From Carya illinoinensis (Eukaryota; Streptophyta; Magnoliopsida; Fagales; Juglandaceae), in assembly GCF_018687715.1 (NCBI RefSeq), contig NC_056755.1, positions 9,249,501 to 9,313,500 on the forward strand: a stretch of DNA of 64,000 nucleotides, given 5' to 3'. How positions within the stretch are numbered: position 1 is the stretch's first letter; the number at the start of each line of letters is the position of its first letter. Position numbers and translations under genes: made by a program. Under the pieces are notes generated by a model, which saw only the letters and a program-made list of their open reading frames with translations, did no database searches and was not told where the DNA came from. Positions 11,559 through 23,839 of the stretch are shown piece by piece.

Positions 11559-13193
11559 TTATTTATTAGTATTAGAAGAAATAAGACTTTTAGGTACCCA
11601 TATGGCCCTAATAGTCATTGTATGATTTCTTCTAATAGAACAAGTATGATAATTATGACCATTTCTATTATAAAAATTACAGATAGCATGTGACATATAT
11701 GAAAAACTTGAATGATTATAATAATATCCTTTTTTGACAAAATTATTTTTATGAAAAGAATTTTGAATATTAGTCTTTGAGGTAGAATGATTATCAAAGA
11801 AATTTTTATAAGGTTTGTATTTTTGTTTTGGCATATATACCAAACCTGCCTTGTCAAAAACACATCTTTGACTACCAAGAAGTTTTTCAAAATTTCTTTT
11901 TCCATTCGTAAAGTTTTCAACAATATTTTCTAAATCGGTTTTCTTCTTATTCAATTCAAGATTTTCATCTTTCAAAATGATACTTTCTTTTCTTAAAATT
12001 TCAATTTCGTTTGTTAAAGAAGAATTTTTCTTTTTCAAAGCAGTATACTTGATACCCAATTTTTCAAATTCCTCATAAATCTCTTCTAAAACATTTTGCA
12101 ATTCTTCATATGAAGGATTTTCAATATTATCAAGATTTATTACCTCAATGTCATCTTTAGCCATAAGACAAACATTTGCTGATTCTTCATTGCTTGCTTC
12201 ACTATCTGAGCTACTTGAATCATCATCCCATGTAGCTTTCATTGCTTTCTTGCCCTTGTTTCGATCTTTCTTTAGCAGAGGACAATCTGGCTTGATATGA
12301 CCAGGTTTATTGCATTTATAACAAATTAAAGTGTCATTTTTACCTGAATCTTTCTTGGAAAACTTTTTGAAGGATTTCCTCGGAGGAGTTCTATTTTTCT
12401 TCAAGAACCTCTGAATTCTTCTTGTTATCATCGCAACTTCTTCATCTTTATCGTCATTTTCCTCATCTTCATCACTTTCACTTTCATGAGGAACAGCTTT
12501 AAGTGCTAAGCTCTTCTTTGGCTTTCCTTCTTCTTCTCCTCTTTTCAATGTGTACTCATGGGTGATAAGTGACCCGATGAGTTCATTGACTTCGAGCTTC
12601 TTGAGGTCTCTAGCTTCAAGAATCGCTGTAACTTTTGATTCCCAACGTTTTGGTAAAGAGTTGAGAATTTTTCTTATTATCTCCACCTTGGAATAAATTT
12701 TGCCAAGAGCTGTCAAGCTGTTTATGATGTTAGTAAAACGAGTGTGCATATTAGAAATAGATTCATCATCATTCATCTTAAACATTTCATATTCATGAGT
12801 AAAAATATAAATTTTTGATTCCTTTACTTGCGAAGTTCCTTCATAAGTTACTTCCAAGTTATTCCAAATTTCTTTTACCGTAGCGCAATTCATTATTCTA
12901 TTAAACTCATTTCCATTAAGATCATTATATAATAAATTCATAGCAGTTAAATTTAAAGTATAAAGTCTATCGTCTTCACGATCAAACTCTTCTTCTTCCT
13001 TTTTGACCTTTACTTCATCAACCACTTTTGTTGAAATATAAGGTCCATTTACAATATATTTTCAGATTTCTCTACCTTGAGCTTGAAGAAATATTCTCAT
13101 TCTAACTTTCCAGAATGAGTAATTATCTCCACAAAAGAGTGGAGGTCGACTGCTAGATTGACCTTCACCAAATGAAGCTGCAATGTTAGCCAT
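11559..13193 (-). pseudogene. gag: copia gag, one internal stop
   Basis: The natural start is the ATG at 13193 (MANIAASFGEG), just inside the primer-binding site. The N-terminal DUF4219-like stretch reads LFCGDNYSFWKVRMRIFLQA, then a TGA at 13064-13062 interrupts it where Trp is expected (EI-stop-KYIVNGPY). Beyond it comes a UBN2-type capsid region (KEIWNNLEVTYEGT, INSLTALGK, LPKRWESKVTAI). A CCHC zinc knuckle, CYKCNKPGHIKPDC, lies near 12285-12325, followed by a long coiled coil. Gag packages element RNA into particles. With the nonsense codon only an N-terminally shortened product from a later ATG (13025) could be made. Confidence 0.9.
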
Positions 13194-13238
13194 AAGATCT
13201 TAACTCAAAAGATAGTTAATCTTATAATAGAACTCTTA

Positions 13239-13250
13239 GCTTTGATACCA
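13239..13250 (-). promoter_or_regulatory. Primer-binding site of the copia element
   Basis: On the minus strand TGGTATCAAAGC lies two bases inside the 5' LTR. It matches the usual copia primer-binding site for initiator methionine tRNA, apart from an A at the ninth base. Confidence 0.9.
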
Positions 13251-13252
13251 AT

Positions 13253-14593
13253 TGTTGCCCAGATGACTAACACAAGAGGGTGAGTGAATTGAGTTGTATT
13301 AAAAAAATAACAATTATAAATCAAATATATAATATAAAATATAAACAAAATATGAAATAACAATAAATATAAAGAGTAAGGGTAAGAGAGAAGCAAACTT
13401 AGTATGTTAACGAGGTTCGGCCCCACTGCCTACGTCCTCGCCTCAAGCTACCATTTGAGGATTCTCAAATTCACTATTCAACCTCCTTCAGGTGAAGATA
13501 AAAACCTATTACACCTTTAAACAACACTGCTACAAAGGATCCGTGTAGAACACCCTCTACACTTGCAATCACCTTACACGTGGTGATTCAACTATTCCCC
13601 GTGTAGAATACTTTCTACACGCACAAGGGTTATACACACCCTTCTTCTGATACAAAAGTTGATAGTGGGTAGGTTATCAGAAAACACTACTCAATGAGTG
13701 AAATAAGAACAATACAGCGCAAACTATATCTCTCAAAATGAACAAGGATTAATGCTCAATGCTTAGAGAAGAGAGAATGAAAGCTTTGAATGAATGTTGT
13801 ATGCTCTTGGTGTTGTGAATGTGAAGCTCTCAAATGATCTATTTATAGGCATATGAGACTTCATATTCAAATTTAAAAAGATTCACATGTCAAAGACAAC
13901 ATCATTCACTTTTTCAAAAAATTCAAATAAAAGGTTATTCTTTTTCAATTGTCAAAGACAACATCATTCATTTTTTTAAAAAAAATCAAACCTAATCTTT
14001 TACTTTAGGCATATGACAAAATGAGCACATTTTCTTTTTCAAAAAAATTCAAACCTAATATTTTACTTTTTGCATATGACAAAATGAGCACACTTTACTT
14101 TTTAAATTTTTCAAACAAAATCATCTACTTTTTGTATAAGTAAAAAAAAATATTAATCACTTTTGAAAATATTCAAATAAAACATGCACATGTGAAAGAT
14201 GACAATCAATCATCTTTAATATTTTCAAAATTCAACCCTTTAATCAATGCATGTACATGCAAAAGATGACAATCAATCATCTTTCAAAATTTTCAAATTT
14301 AATTTTCAAAAATATTCATGCACATGTGGAAAATGTATTTTAATGCTTTATGATAAAATATTAATTTTGAGCATTAATCCTAATTTTGAATTTTGAAGAG
14401 ATTTACAACATTACTCTATAATTTTAATGTGAACTTATTTCCTTCTTGCTCATGCTTGTTTCCTTGATGTGCTTGACTCCATTGTGTAGACAACTTGAGC
14501 TTGAGACTTCTTTATTCTTTGAATTCATTTGTTATCATCAAAATCCATATGTAAATATATAATCACATGAAACTTAAAATCTTGAGTTCAACA
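13253..14593 (-). repeat. 5' LTR of the copia element
   Basis: A 1,341-bp repeat paired with 5412-6750, starting TGTTGCC and ending TTCAACA, followed by the AAGCT duplication. The two LTRs differ by scattered substitutions, so the insertion is not very recent. Confidence 0.95.
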
Positions 14594-14655
14594 AAGCTCA
14601 TTAATCATCATCAAGCAAATACTTTCAATGATTAACTTGTATTCATTATAATCAT

Positions 14656-14660
<5 letters not shown>

Positions 14661-14694
<34 letters not shown>
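14661..14694. repeat. (TA)n microsatellite
   Basis: A pure TA run that served as target for the solo LTR to its right. The tract continues after that LTR at 18246-18270. Confidence 0.9.
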
Positions 14695-14698
<4 letters not shown>

Positions 14699-17600
14699 AC
14701 AGCCCGCTAGAAATTCAATTGTGAAATTTATATTAACTTTAAGAATCTCGTGAAAACCCCATAAGTTTTCACGAATCCATTAATCATATAGGTTTTTGTC
14801 TAACTACATAGTTAGTGTTATTATTTACTATGGTATCAGAAGTGTGTTTTTGATTATTGGAGATAGTTAGAAGTGACAAAATGTATTATGATTTGTGCCA
14901 TTAGACTCGGAGGGTTATTTAAAGTCTTATGGCGCAATAACATTTTTTCATATTTTCGGTCAAAACGTCTGTTTTAAACTGTAGATATTATTGGATAAAA
15001 AGAAATATCTTGAGGTAATTTTCATGAATATTATTGGGTAAAAATATCTTGAGTTGATTTTTGTAGATATTATTAGGTAAGAGAGTCCTACACTCCACTC
15101 TCACTCCGGTAAGAGAGTCCTACACTTAACTCTCACTTCGGGTAAGAGAGTCCTACACTTAACTCTCTCTCCAGCCTCATCTCTTCCATATCTTATCCAC
15201 AAATATCTCCAGTCATCCCTCCCCACGAAATTATCTTCATTTATGCTTTCCATTGAAAGAATACCAAACACTCTATCTCGGACAGCTTTTAGGAGTTCTT
15301 TTGCACACCCATTTCGAAGCTTTTGTAAGTGTTTTATCATAAAGTCTCCTTCATATAAGTTGTTCCTCTTTGAGTCTAGTTTCCGTAGATGTATTTTTCG
15401 TATCATTCCATGGTCATTTGGTCAGTCAAAAGTATTTTTAACCATAAAAAGGTCATTCTGGGCGTGAATCTGGAGAGTATGTTATAGTTTGGAGTTTTTG
15501 ACCAAGCTAATGGATAGATATTGGTCCGAAATTTTTATGGAGTATTGTTAACATGTATATATGACTATTGGTTGAGGATTTTTGCATGATTAAAGGTTTT
15601 GATGAAAGATTTTCTTAGATTTAGAAACTTAGAAACTGGAAGAGGAAAAACAGTTTCTGTTTTGAGAAAGTTTAACTCTTTGGTGGTCTAAACCTATTCT
15701 AATGACTTTGATAATTTTATTGGAGGATCCTAAACATCTTATATACATGTTATATTATTATTTTGAAGATATTTGATGTTAGTTTCAAAGATATGAAATT
15801 TTATGCAAAGAGATATTCAGATAAGCCAAAGTGTGGATATTCTTGGCTAAATTTATGTTTTGATTAATTTCTAACCATGTGATCTTGAATTAGAAACTTA
15901 TATATGTTTTAGGACATCTTTTTAAACCATGTGATGGTTTGGTTTGAAGATCATATATTTATAAGTCATAGATCAAGAGATTTATCAAAACTAGTTGAGG
16001 AAAAAGTTTCTGTTTTTGGACTAAGTGTAAAACCAAAAACTCCAAATGTTATTTTGTGATTTTGGTGACTTTAGTTTGATAATTTAAAGCATGGTTGATG
16101 TTAGGATGATATTATGAATATGTTAGAAGTAAGATTTGATTTTTGAAATTCTTGGAGATGTTTTGATTTAAGGTCAAAACTTGTGATTCAAGTGCTTGAA
16201 TTTTTTTTACAAAAAAGTTTGGTGTTGATTATTAGCTTTTTCTAAATGGATGTTTTAAGTATGGTTTTGAACTTAGGATTGGAAGATGTTTGTTGCAAAA
16301 TTTTGGTTTAAGCATGAGTTTTGAAGTTGGAAGGAATTGCAACAAAAAATAAAGGGAAATGGCCTATGGATGTTTCAACCATAATGTGTTCTTCATAGTT
16401 GTGTTTTGTTTTAAATTTTTCTGAATTGATATTTAAGTTTAGGACAAAATTTACATGAGGAATGTAAATTTTGGAAACTTTTGGAGTTAGTATGCAAAAT
16501 CCTTAAGTTATGGGTAAAACGGTCATTTTCCCACATGTAGAGAGTAAAATGAAAATTTTACTCTTTAAGTTAGTATTTTCCATATTTCAAATTATTAGTG
16601 ATTTAGTTCTAACTTTTAGAATCACTAATTACAGTTCCTCGTGATCGCACTTGAAGTTTTATAAGAAACGCGAAGATCGAGGTAAGTTAGCTTTTAACTT
16701 ACTAGCAGTCTACTATGTATGTATGCTAAGTAAAAGAACTACAGTGTATGTATGTATGTTATCATATGTGTCATGCCATGTCAAGTTATCATGTAATTGT
16801 CTATTATACAGAATTTATTCTGTCATCAATTTTTATCTGTTATATAATATATTCTGTTATGTATTACTGTACATTACAAGTACGTCATGCTAAGTATGTC
16901 ATCTATTACATGTAAGTCAAGTCATGTAATATTCACTGTTGCAAGTATGTCATGTTAAATATGTTGTCTATTATATGTTATGCCATGTTACGAAATGTTT
17001 CTATGTCAAGTTGGTCATGTATTCTAAGTTATGTTCAAGTCACGTTATGTTACGTCAGGACTTCAGTCTGACTTCAGTCCTTTCGTATTCCAGTCACATT
17101 TCATCTTGAGTGCATAGTGATGTGTAGAATACATGGGGCCACAACAACTGTGGAGTATGTATTTTTCATGTTAAGTCAAGTTTATGTAGAATACATGGGG
17201 CCACAACAACTGTGGAGTATGTATTTACACGTAGAATACATTGGGCCACAACAACTGTGGAGTATGTATTTTTAATGTTAAGTCAAGTTTGTGTAGAATA
17301 CATGGGGCCACAACAACTGTGGAGTATGTATTTACACGTAGAATACATGGGGCCACAACAACTGTGGAGTATGTATTTTTCATGTTAAGTCAAGTTTGTG
17401 TAGAATACATGGGGCCACAACAACTGTGGAGTATGTATTTTTAATGTTAAGTCAAGTTTGTGTAGAATACATGGGGCCACAACAACTGTGGAGTATGTAT
17501 TTACACGTAGAATACATGGAGCCACAACAACTGTGGAGTATGTATTTTTCATGTTAATTCAAATTTCAGAGCAAGTTCATGCTAAGTCAAGTTTCAGATC

Positions 17601-18245
17601 AAGTTCATGTCAAGTTAAGTTCAGTTCATGTTTCAATTTAAGTTATGTCAATTATGCTATGTTGTACGCTAAGTTATGCTTTAATTACTTATGAATTTGA
17701 TTATGCATTTATGCTTTTACTGTCATCCATGCATCATTAGCCTGTGTGGAAATTTTTTGTTAACTTGCTGAGATTTGTAATCAAATCTCACTGTGGTAGT
17801 CCCAACTACCATTCCCCCCGAATGGTAGATCTTGTTACAGGACCTGAAGGAGAATCAGGAGCTGACCAACTAGACACAGTCGACTGAATGACGATGCAAC
17901 GTCAATGTTAATATAGTAGTTAACGTAAATTACTACTTGTACGATGGAGTTGCATCTCCAGTACTTTTTGGATCATAATCATTTTGGTCTAGTGTTATGA
18001 TCTTAGTTGTTCAATGGGTCTTTATATATCAAGTATGTTTTAAGCATTTGGAATATTTTCAATTTGGTGCATAGTATTGCTAAAGAAAAGAAAAAAATTA
18101 TTCGCTGCGAATATTGCATAATGTTATATGCATTTTAGGAATATTGCATCTTATATGTCATGAACGGGGGCAGGTAACCTTGTGTTGCATGTCTCGACGC
18201 TTCAAATGTCCGTCCGATCCCAAACGGAAATTTGGGAGCGTCACA
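14695..18245 (+). mobile_element. Solo LTR 1, 3.55 kb (probably Ty3/gypsy)
   Basis: It starts TGTAACAGCCCGCTAG and ends GGGAGCGTCACA and is flanked by ATATA on both sides (14690-14694, 18246-18250). The flank is a TA repeat, so that duplication alone is weak. It matches 40678-43938, where the edges are proven by a distinct CTTAC duplication. There is no gag, pol, primer site or second LTR beside it, which fits a solo LTR left by recombination. The TGTAAC...GTCACA ends recall Tekay/Del-type gypsy LTRs; this lineage is an inference. It holds an 8-copy hairpin minisatellite. Confidence 0.8.
17125..17550 (+). repeat. Hairpin minisatellite in solo LTR 1 (8 copies)
   Basis: Eight copies of a unit containing AATACAT, CCACAACAACTGTGG and ATGTATT. 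Each unit is an imperfect palindrome: the AATACAT/ATGTATT outer arms and CCACA/TGTGG inner arms can pair. Units alternate between a short spacer (ACACGTAG) and a longer one (TTCATGTTAAGTCAAGTTT). Open frames across the array are by-products of the repeat. Confidence 0.9.
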
Positions 18246-18250
18246 ATATA

Positions 18251-19067
18251 TATATATATATATATATATAATATCAGTTTATTCTTTCTCAACCAAAATT
18301 CTCGTGCCATTGAAAAGAACGTGTGAACTGCAATTACTCTTTGCTTGATGAAATAGTGCTCTTTACGGATTAAGATCTCTCACAATTTGTTGACTCGAGT
18401 TTATTCTATAATTCGAAGAAAAATAAACACAAAATAGATATTTTATTGTGTTAAATGTGTAATAAAATCATAGAAACATTTTAGAAGATAATAAAATCAT
18501 AGAAATCTAAATCCCTTTTTAGTTGTCACGATAGACTCTTATGATTCACATTTAGAAAAATTAAATTTAAAATTTTGAATTTTACAAATCAAAATTATGT
18601 TATGTGAATGGTACAGTATATGATGTAAATAAACTTCTAGAGTGTACAAGTTTTGTATTAGTATTTAAAAAAAAAAAAAAAGAGTTTTTTCAAATATATC
18701 CTACGTTTCGCAAAGGACTTGCACGAGATTTAAGCACGCTAAACTTTCAAAAATTATTTTCCATTTAATTATAAGATATGTTGCAAGTAATGGCACAAAC
18801 AGATTTTAGGAAGTGATCCAATTCAGTTTCTGGAAAGAATTCCTCATCGATTGCATGCATGGCAAGAGATGTACGTGTATGTAAAGCAGGAACATTAACA
18901 TAACTATACTAGCAGAATCGGTCGATTACTATAAACAACGCCTCTAATCAAGTTGTCGCCATGAACCCATGCATATGAACCGTCTTTTACTAGGGTTGCT
19001 GCAGCCGCTTCTATAGGCAGCCTTCCCTGTAGAATAAACAGGCAAATGCATAATCGCTTTATGCGGC
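18251..19067. other. A+T-rich spacer and 3' UTR side of the next gene
   Basis: TA microsatellite, then A+T-rich DNA without a supported gene. The last ~150 bases probably hold the 3' UTR of the minus-strand gene ending at 19068. Confidence 0.4.
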
Positions 19068-20939
19068 CTATATATCTTCCATCACACGTTGGCTTTCCTT
19101 CAAGTGCTCCCCTTTAAATTCTTCTGCTTTCTTTTCTTCATGAGATTTATCATCCTTGTGGGCTTCTGTACCTACTGCAGTTTCAATCGGTCTCTGTGTT
19201 TTGGCCTTCTCTTGAGCAGTACTGAGAACATCCAAGGTTTTGGTCTCTACAGCTGGTGTAGCTTCAACTACTTTCTCTGTTTCAACCTTCCTTAGAGCAT
19301 CATCAACATGATCCGCATCTTCTGTTTGCTTTCCATCAGTTTTCGTATCTGCAGCGGGTGCGGTTTCAGTTGTTAATTCCTTTGTTTTGGCATTCTCAGG
19401 AGCATCAACAACTTCCGAGACAGAGGTCAATTCAAGTGGAGTTTCAGGCTTTTGAGCAGCAAAATCTGGGACAGGGGTCTGTTCATCCCGATCGAATTCC
19501 AGATTTTTCAATACATATATTAGCATTAAAAAAAAAACATGAATTATTCCATGAGAGGCCGATAAAGAAAATTTCATCAATAATCAGCTGTGATATAATA
19601 TTAGTCATTAAATTAAACTCTTCAAGTGCATGGATCAACAACCAAAAAGGCAGGATCGAAATCCTACGACCAACCTTGTTCTTATCCTAAATTAAACAAA
19701 GTACAAGAGTCTAGATTTTATTGATTTTTATAATTTTATTAAGTAGGACATCATCCCGTTCAACTATTCATGCTAAGATTTTAATGGTCAAAATGATTGT
19801 GCGAGTAAAGATAAAGATTACAGATCAAAGATCCCTCGCTTTCTCTCAAGGGGAAATGAAGACATGACAAGAAGGTTTTGAAAAAGGCAGACAGGTCTCA
19901 TGGTTTGCCTTTCAGGTAGGTTAATGTATGACCGTCTGCACGAACTTCGTAAAGACTCAGAAACAGGCCAAAAGGGGATCGTCCAAAGGCTGCTGGTGGT
20001 GGACCTTGAGCACTAGGACGGCACGCTTGTTTGTCGTGAAGTGAAATGTGATCCAAATTAAAGTTGAATGATATTATACCTTATACCGATTTTCTACCGC
20101 TAATGACTCTAAAGCAACCAAAACTAGAGTACCCATCGCGCGTATCGCATCGAAACAAAGAATCAGAGACGACAAACTTGGATTAATTGCCAAAAACTTG
20201 GCTAAATTTTTTAGAAAGAAAAAACTACGAGCACTCTGTTTTATATTTCTCACTGAGATTTTCCATTTCCAGGACTCTAGCGAGTATAAAAGATCTAGCA
20301 AGGAGAAAATATATGTTCGCAACGATTTCATCTCGCTAGTTATATTCTCGTATCTCGTGCTTTCCTTCATTTTCTTAGCAAGCAGCAGCCAAAGGGAACC
20401 AAACAGATGAAACTCAATGAATAATCGACGAGAGGTAGGTAAATAAATAAAGTAGCAAGTCCGAAGGCAACAACGAATCGTGTTTTCAAGAACAAAAACC
20501 AGAGAAACAGAAACCAGACGAGATCATGTACAAAATCATAAAAACGAAAAGTGGGTCTTAATACTTGCAGAAGCAACAAAAACATTACCAAAAACATAAA
20601 CCGGATCAGAACTTCCTTTATTTATTGAACTTTGAGTGAAAGGAAAACAATGATTACCTCCTTGAACAAGTGGCTGAGGGAACGGCGCTTGCTGATCTCT
20701 TGCTCGTCGACCCTGTCATCATCGACAATCTCCGACTCCTTGACCTTATCATGACCATCTAATTCCTTCTTCTTATCAGTATTCTCGGCCTCGGTAACGC
20801 TAAAAAGAACGACATGATCAGGCGGCTGATCCTTCTCGGTCTTAGCAAGCACTGCAGCGGCACCAGCTTTCTCCTCCTTCTCAGGCCCAGGAGCCTGCGC
20901 CTCCTTCAAGACCTTCGGCTTAGTCGCACACCCACCCAT
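19068..20939 (-). CDS. Small acidic protein with N-myristoylation/palmitoylation start
   Basis: Two exons are proposed: 20939-20658 and 19488-19068, joined in frame (FKE then TPVPDFAAQ), giving about 234 residues. The start MGGCATKPK has Gly2 for N-myristoylation and Cys4 for S-acylation, so the product probably sits on the plasma membrane or another membrane. The rest is low-complexity, rich in Glu, Lys, Thr and Ala (PEKEEKAGAAAVLAKTEKDQ, SKRRSLSHLFKE, HEEKKAEEFKGEHLKESQ). The donor GAGGTAATC at 20658 is good. The acceptor at 19490-19489 (GAACAG) lacks a strong pyrimidine tract, so the exon 2 border is less certain and a further small exon is possible. I know similar plant MGGC-type proteins but no function for them. 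Confidence 0.65.
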
Positions 20940-22311
20940 ATTTCTCGATATTCCTTCCTAGAAGGCCAAGAAAGAGCGCTTTTTATAAGGAAAGAATTCG
21001 GCTGTTGAGATCGAGTGCCGACATTTGTTCTGGGAAAAGAAACAAAGGAAACGACGAACATAATTCTATACAATCATCATCGTACAAAGTCGCAAACCCA
21101 CATAATAATAATAATATTATTATTATTAATAAAAAAACGAATGCTTACTATTTATTTTTATCTCAATTTCATTTTATTACGTAAATATTATATTTTTTTT
21201 ATCTCTTTAGATCATTTCTTATTTTTTCAAGAAAATTTCAAAAATCGGTGGACAATGTCATCCAATTATATTATGATTAAAAAAATTGTTTTTCTTACTT
21301 TAGAGAATATATTTGGATTGCTTTAAATTTTTTTAATCAAACTCTATGACTAAAATTAGAAAAAAAAAAAGAAAAGGAAAACATATGAACTATATATATA
21401 TATCTGGATAAATATCATGAAATTTATTTTTATGTGTAATTTGGATACATGAGGAGATATTTATATATATAATCAAAAATTTTATGTGTAGTGATTTTTG
21501 TATATTTTTTTTGTGTATTTTAATGATATGATTAGTTATATATTAAAAAAATTAATCTAATTAATCATATCAGTAAAATATATAAAAAATACGTAAAAAT
21601 AATTATATTTAACATTACTTATATATAATTTGGAGGAGGTAGTGACTCGTGAGGAAATGTTAAATCATGGGAAATGGTGGGCAACTTTGTGTTGGAGGTA
21701 AAGTGAAAAATTATTAGAAGCTGAGGGGAGTTGCATGTCACAGTTTTGGCAAGGTTGTCGGGGCCGGGGGATTTGGTGTGTTGTGTATGTTCTGCATGTC
21801 TGGTTTTTGTGACGTGAGTTTGGTTGTTTTCGGTTAGTGGGAGAGTGGAGTACATGTCGGCCGATTGATCATGTCGTGTTAAAAAGGCAACCATACGTGC
21901 ACATCTTTTATGGGTGACACGAATGTGACTTAAAAACATCTTTTATGGGTGACACGAATGTGACTTAAAAATAGAGAATATTGAAGAAGAGTTTGGCTAT
22001 GTATAAATAAAATTATGTATTAATCTGTATATTAATATTAATTTTTTTTATTTAAATTTTAAATTAGTATTATTTTTAATAAAATTTACTTTTTATCTAA
22101 TTATAATAAATTAGTACTGTTTTTAATAAAATTTACTTTTTATCTAATTATAATAGATTGGTGTACATATTAGTGTACAATTATGCTTGTAACTAAATTT
22201 TTTCATTGAATAATGCAGAGTACTTTTGCTGTCTTTTTTTTGGCTGCGAAATATGCAAGCACCTTGCTTTTCCTTTTTTTTTTTCTTTTTTTTTTTTTTT
22301 TAAGTTGAAAA

Positions 22312-22342
<31 letters not shown>

Positions 22343-23500
22343 CAAAAATATATGGCATTTATAGCAAAATAATCCAAGATGCATATCGTCTTTTTTAAAT
22401 TAATAATAGATAGAATGGTAAAATATGATAAAATTAAATAAATTAATAATTAAAAAAATTAAAATATTTTTTTAAATTAATATTATTTTATTATTATATA
22501 ATAAATAAATTGATAATCTAATGTGAAAATTTGATGAAAATGGAATAATTAAAATCAAATTTATCTCATATTATTTTATTATTTGTATAATGAAAAAATA
22601 AATTTTCTAATGTGGGGACTTACATACCCAAAACTAAATTCATCTCACATTTATAAAAAGAAAAATATCCTTTAGATAACCCTTTGGCTAATCCATCAAG
22701 AGTGTTCTCATGCTCCAGCATTATTCCCTTTGGTTATTATAAGTTCTATCAACCTAATTAATGCAATGGCCATTTGATAAATGGTGTCACGGATATACCA
22801 TCCATATTGTCGATATATTGGATTAAAAATATTTAAATTTACGAACCTAAACTTGAATAAATCAATATCTGCCGTGCTAGCAATATTTGCACTGTGAGTG
22901 GAATGGGGACGCAAAGTGAAATATGAGAACAATTATAACCTTGGTTATCATATTTGTCTAACTGATTTATTGGTCTTTGTTTTTAAATTTTATCATCTCT
23001 AATCATATTGGCTTATGTATAATATTGTAAATAAATTTTTGTATTAGTGATTAACCTATAAAGTGATTAAGCCTAATTTTTCTTTTCCAGATGTGATGAA
23101 ATGATACTAGTTGAGTTGTAAAGAAAATTGAATAAAATATTGTTAGAATATTTTTTTTAATATTAATTTTGTCTTAAAATTTGAAAAAATTGAATTTTTT
23201 ATTTTATTTTGTTTATAAATTTAAAAAATTTATAATAATTAAATGAGACGAGATGAGTAAAGAAGTTTTGTGAAAACAAATGAGGTAAAATAGTGTTATT
23301 AAAAATTATAACATTTAGAAAAGTTTTATTATGTACAAGTGAATTCATATACTAATCTGTATACCAATACTGATATATTCATATTTAAAATTTAAATTAA
23401 TATTAATTTTAATAAAATTTATTTTTTTAATTAATTATATATAAATATAGATATTGATATGCATAATCTCTTATATCTAAATTTTTATTATTTAGAATAA
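20940..23500. other. Intergenic A+T-rich DNA with short tandem repeats and MITE relics
   Basis: No supported gene. 21901-21970 is a 35-bp unit repeated twice in tandem (starts ACATCTTTTATGGGTGAC). About 22065-22160 is a second tandem duplication (TTTTAATAAAATTTACTTTT units). A TA run lies at 22314-22336. 22390-22680 and 23125-23300 resemble the A+T-rich MITE-like family (TCTCATATTATTTTAT and AATAATTAAATGAGACGAG). The first ~100 bases are probably the promoter of the MGGC gene. Confidence 0.4.
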
Positions 23501-23839
23501 GGGGTTAAAAATGTTCAAACAGAGAGATTGTGGTGGGCGACTGGGCTCTTTGCCCATTCTAAGCCCAGGCCCAATAGTCTCTGAACTGTGGTGAGAGACC
23601 CAGCACCGAGAAAGAAAACAAAAAAATAGAAGTGAAAGGGCCAGGGACGCAGGGAGCAGAGCTTTTCCCAGATACCTCAAGCAAGGCACCGAAGGGTAGC
23701 CTGAAAATAGCGTAACAATTCGTTTGCTTGAGGATCAGCGCTTCCTTCTGCGTGAAAATAGGCTAGCAAGTTCTTTGACCAGAGCGTAATAGAAAAAACA
23801 TTGGTTCTTAGCAAGTGCTTTTCTTCAATTTTGACCGAC

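Larger units (their letters stand above)
5412..14593 (-). mobile_element. Ty1/copia LTR retrotransposon, full length, degenerate (SIRE/Maximus-like)
   Basis: A 9,182-bp element oriented on the minus strand and bounded by the 5-bp target duplication AAGCT (5407-5411 and 14594-14598). The LTRs begin TGTT and end TTCAACA. A tRNA-iMet-type primer-binding site (13239-13250) and a purine tract (6751-6764) sit next to them. The order gag, protease, integrase, RT, RNase H is diagnostic of copia. The reading frames have several nonsense changes, so this copy is not autonomous. The long LTRs, 9-kb size and purine tract suit the SIRE/Maximus lineage, which is an inference. Unusually, the segment between RNase H and the 3' LTR holds two genes on the opposite strand. 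Confidence 0.95.

Noticed and set aside
17241..17694. Open frames with repeated GRIHGATTTVEYVF-like peptides
   Set aside because: They are products of the minisatellite, open in several frames on both strands at both solo LTRs.
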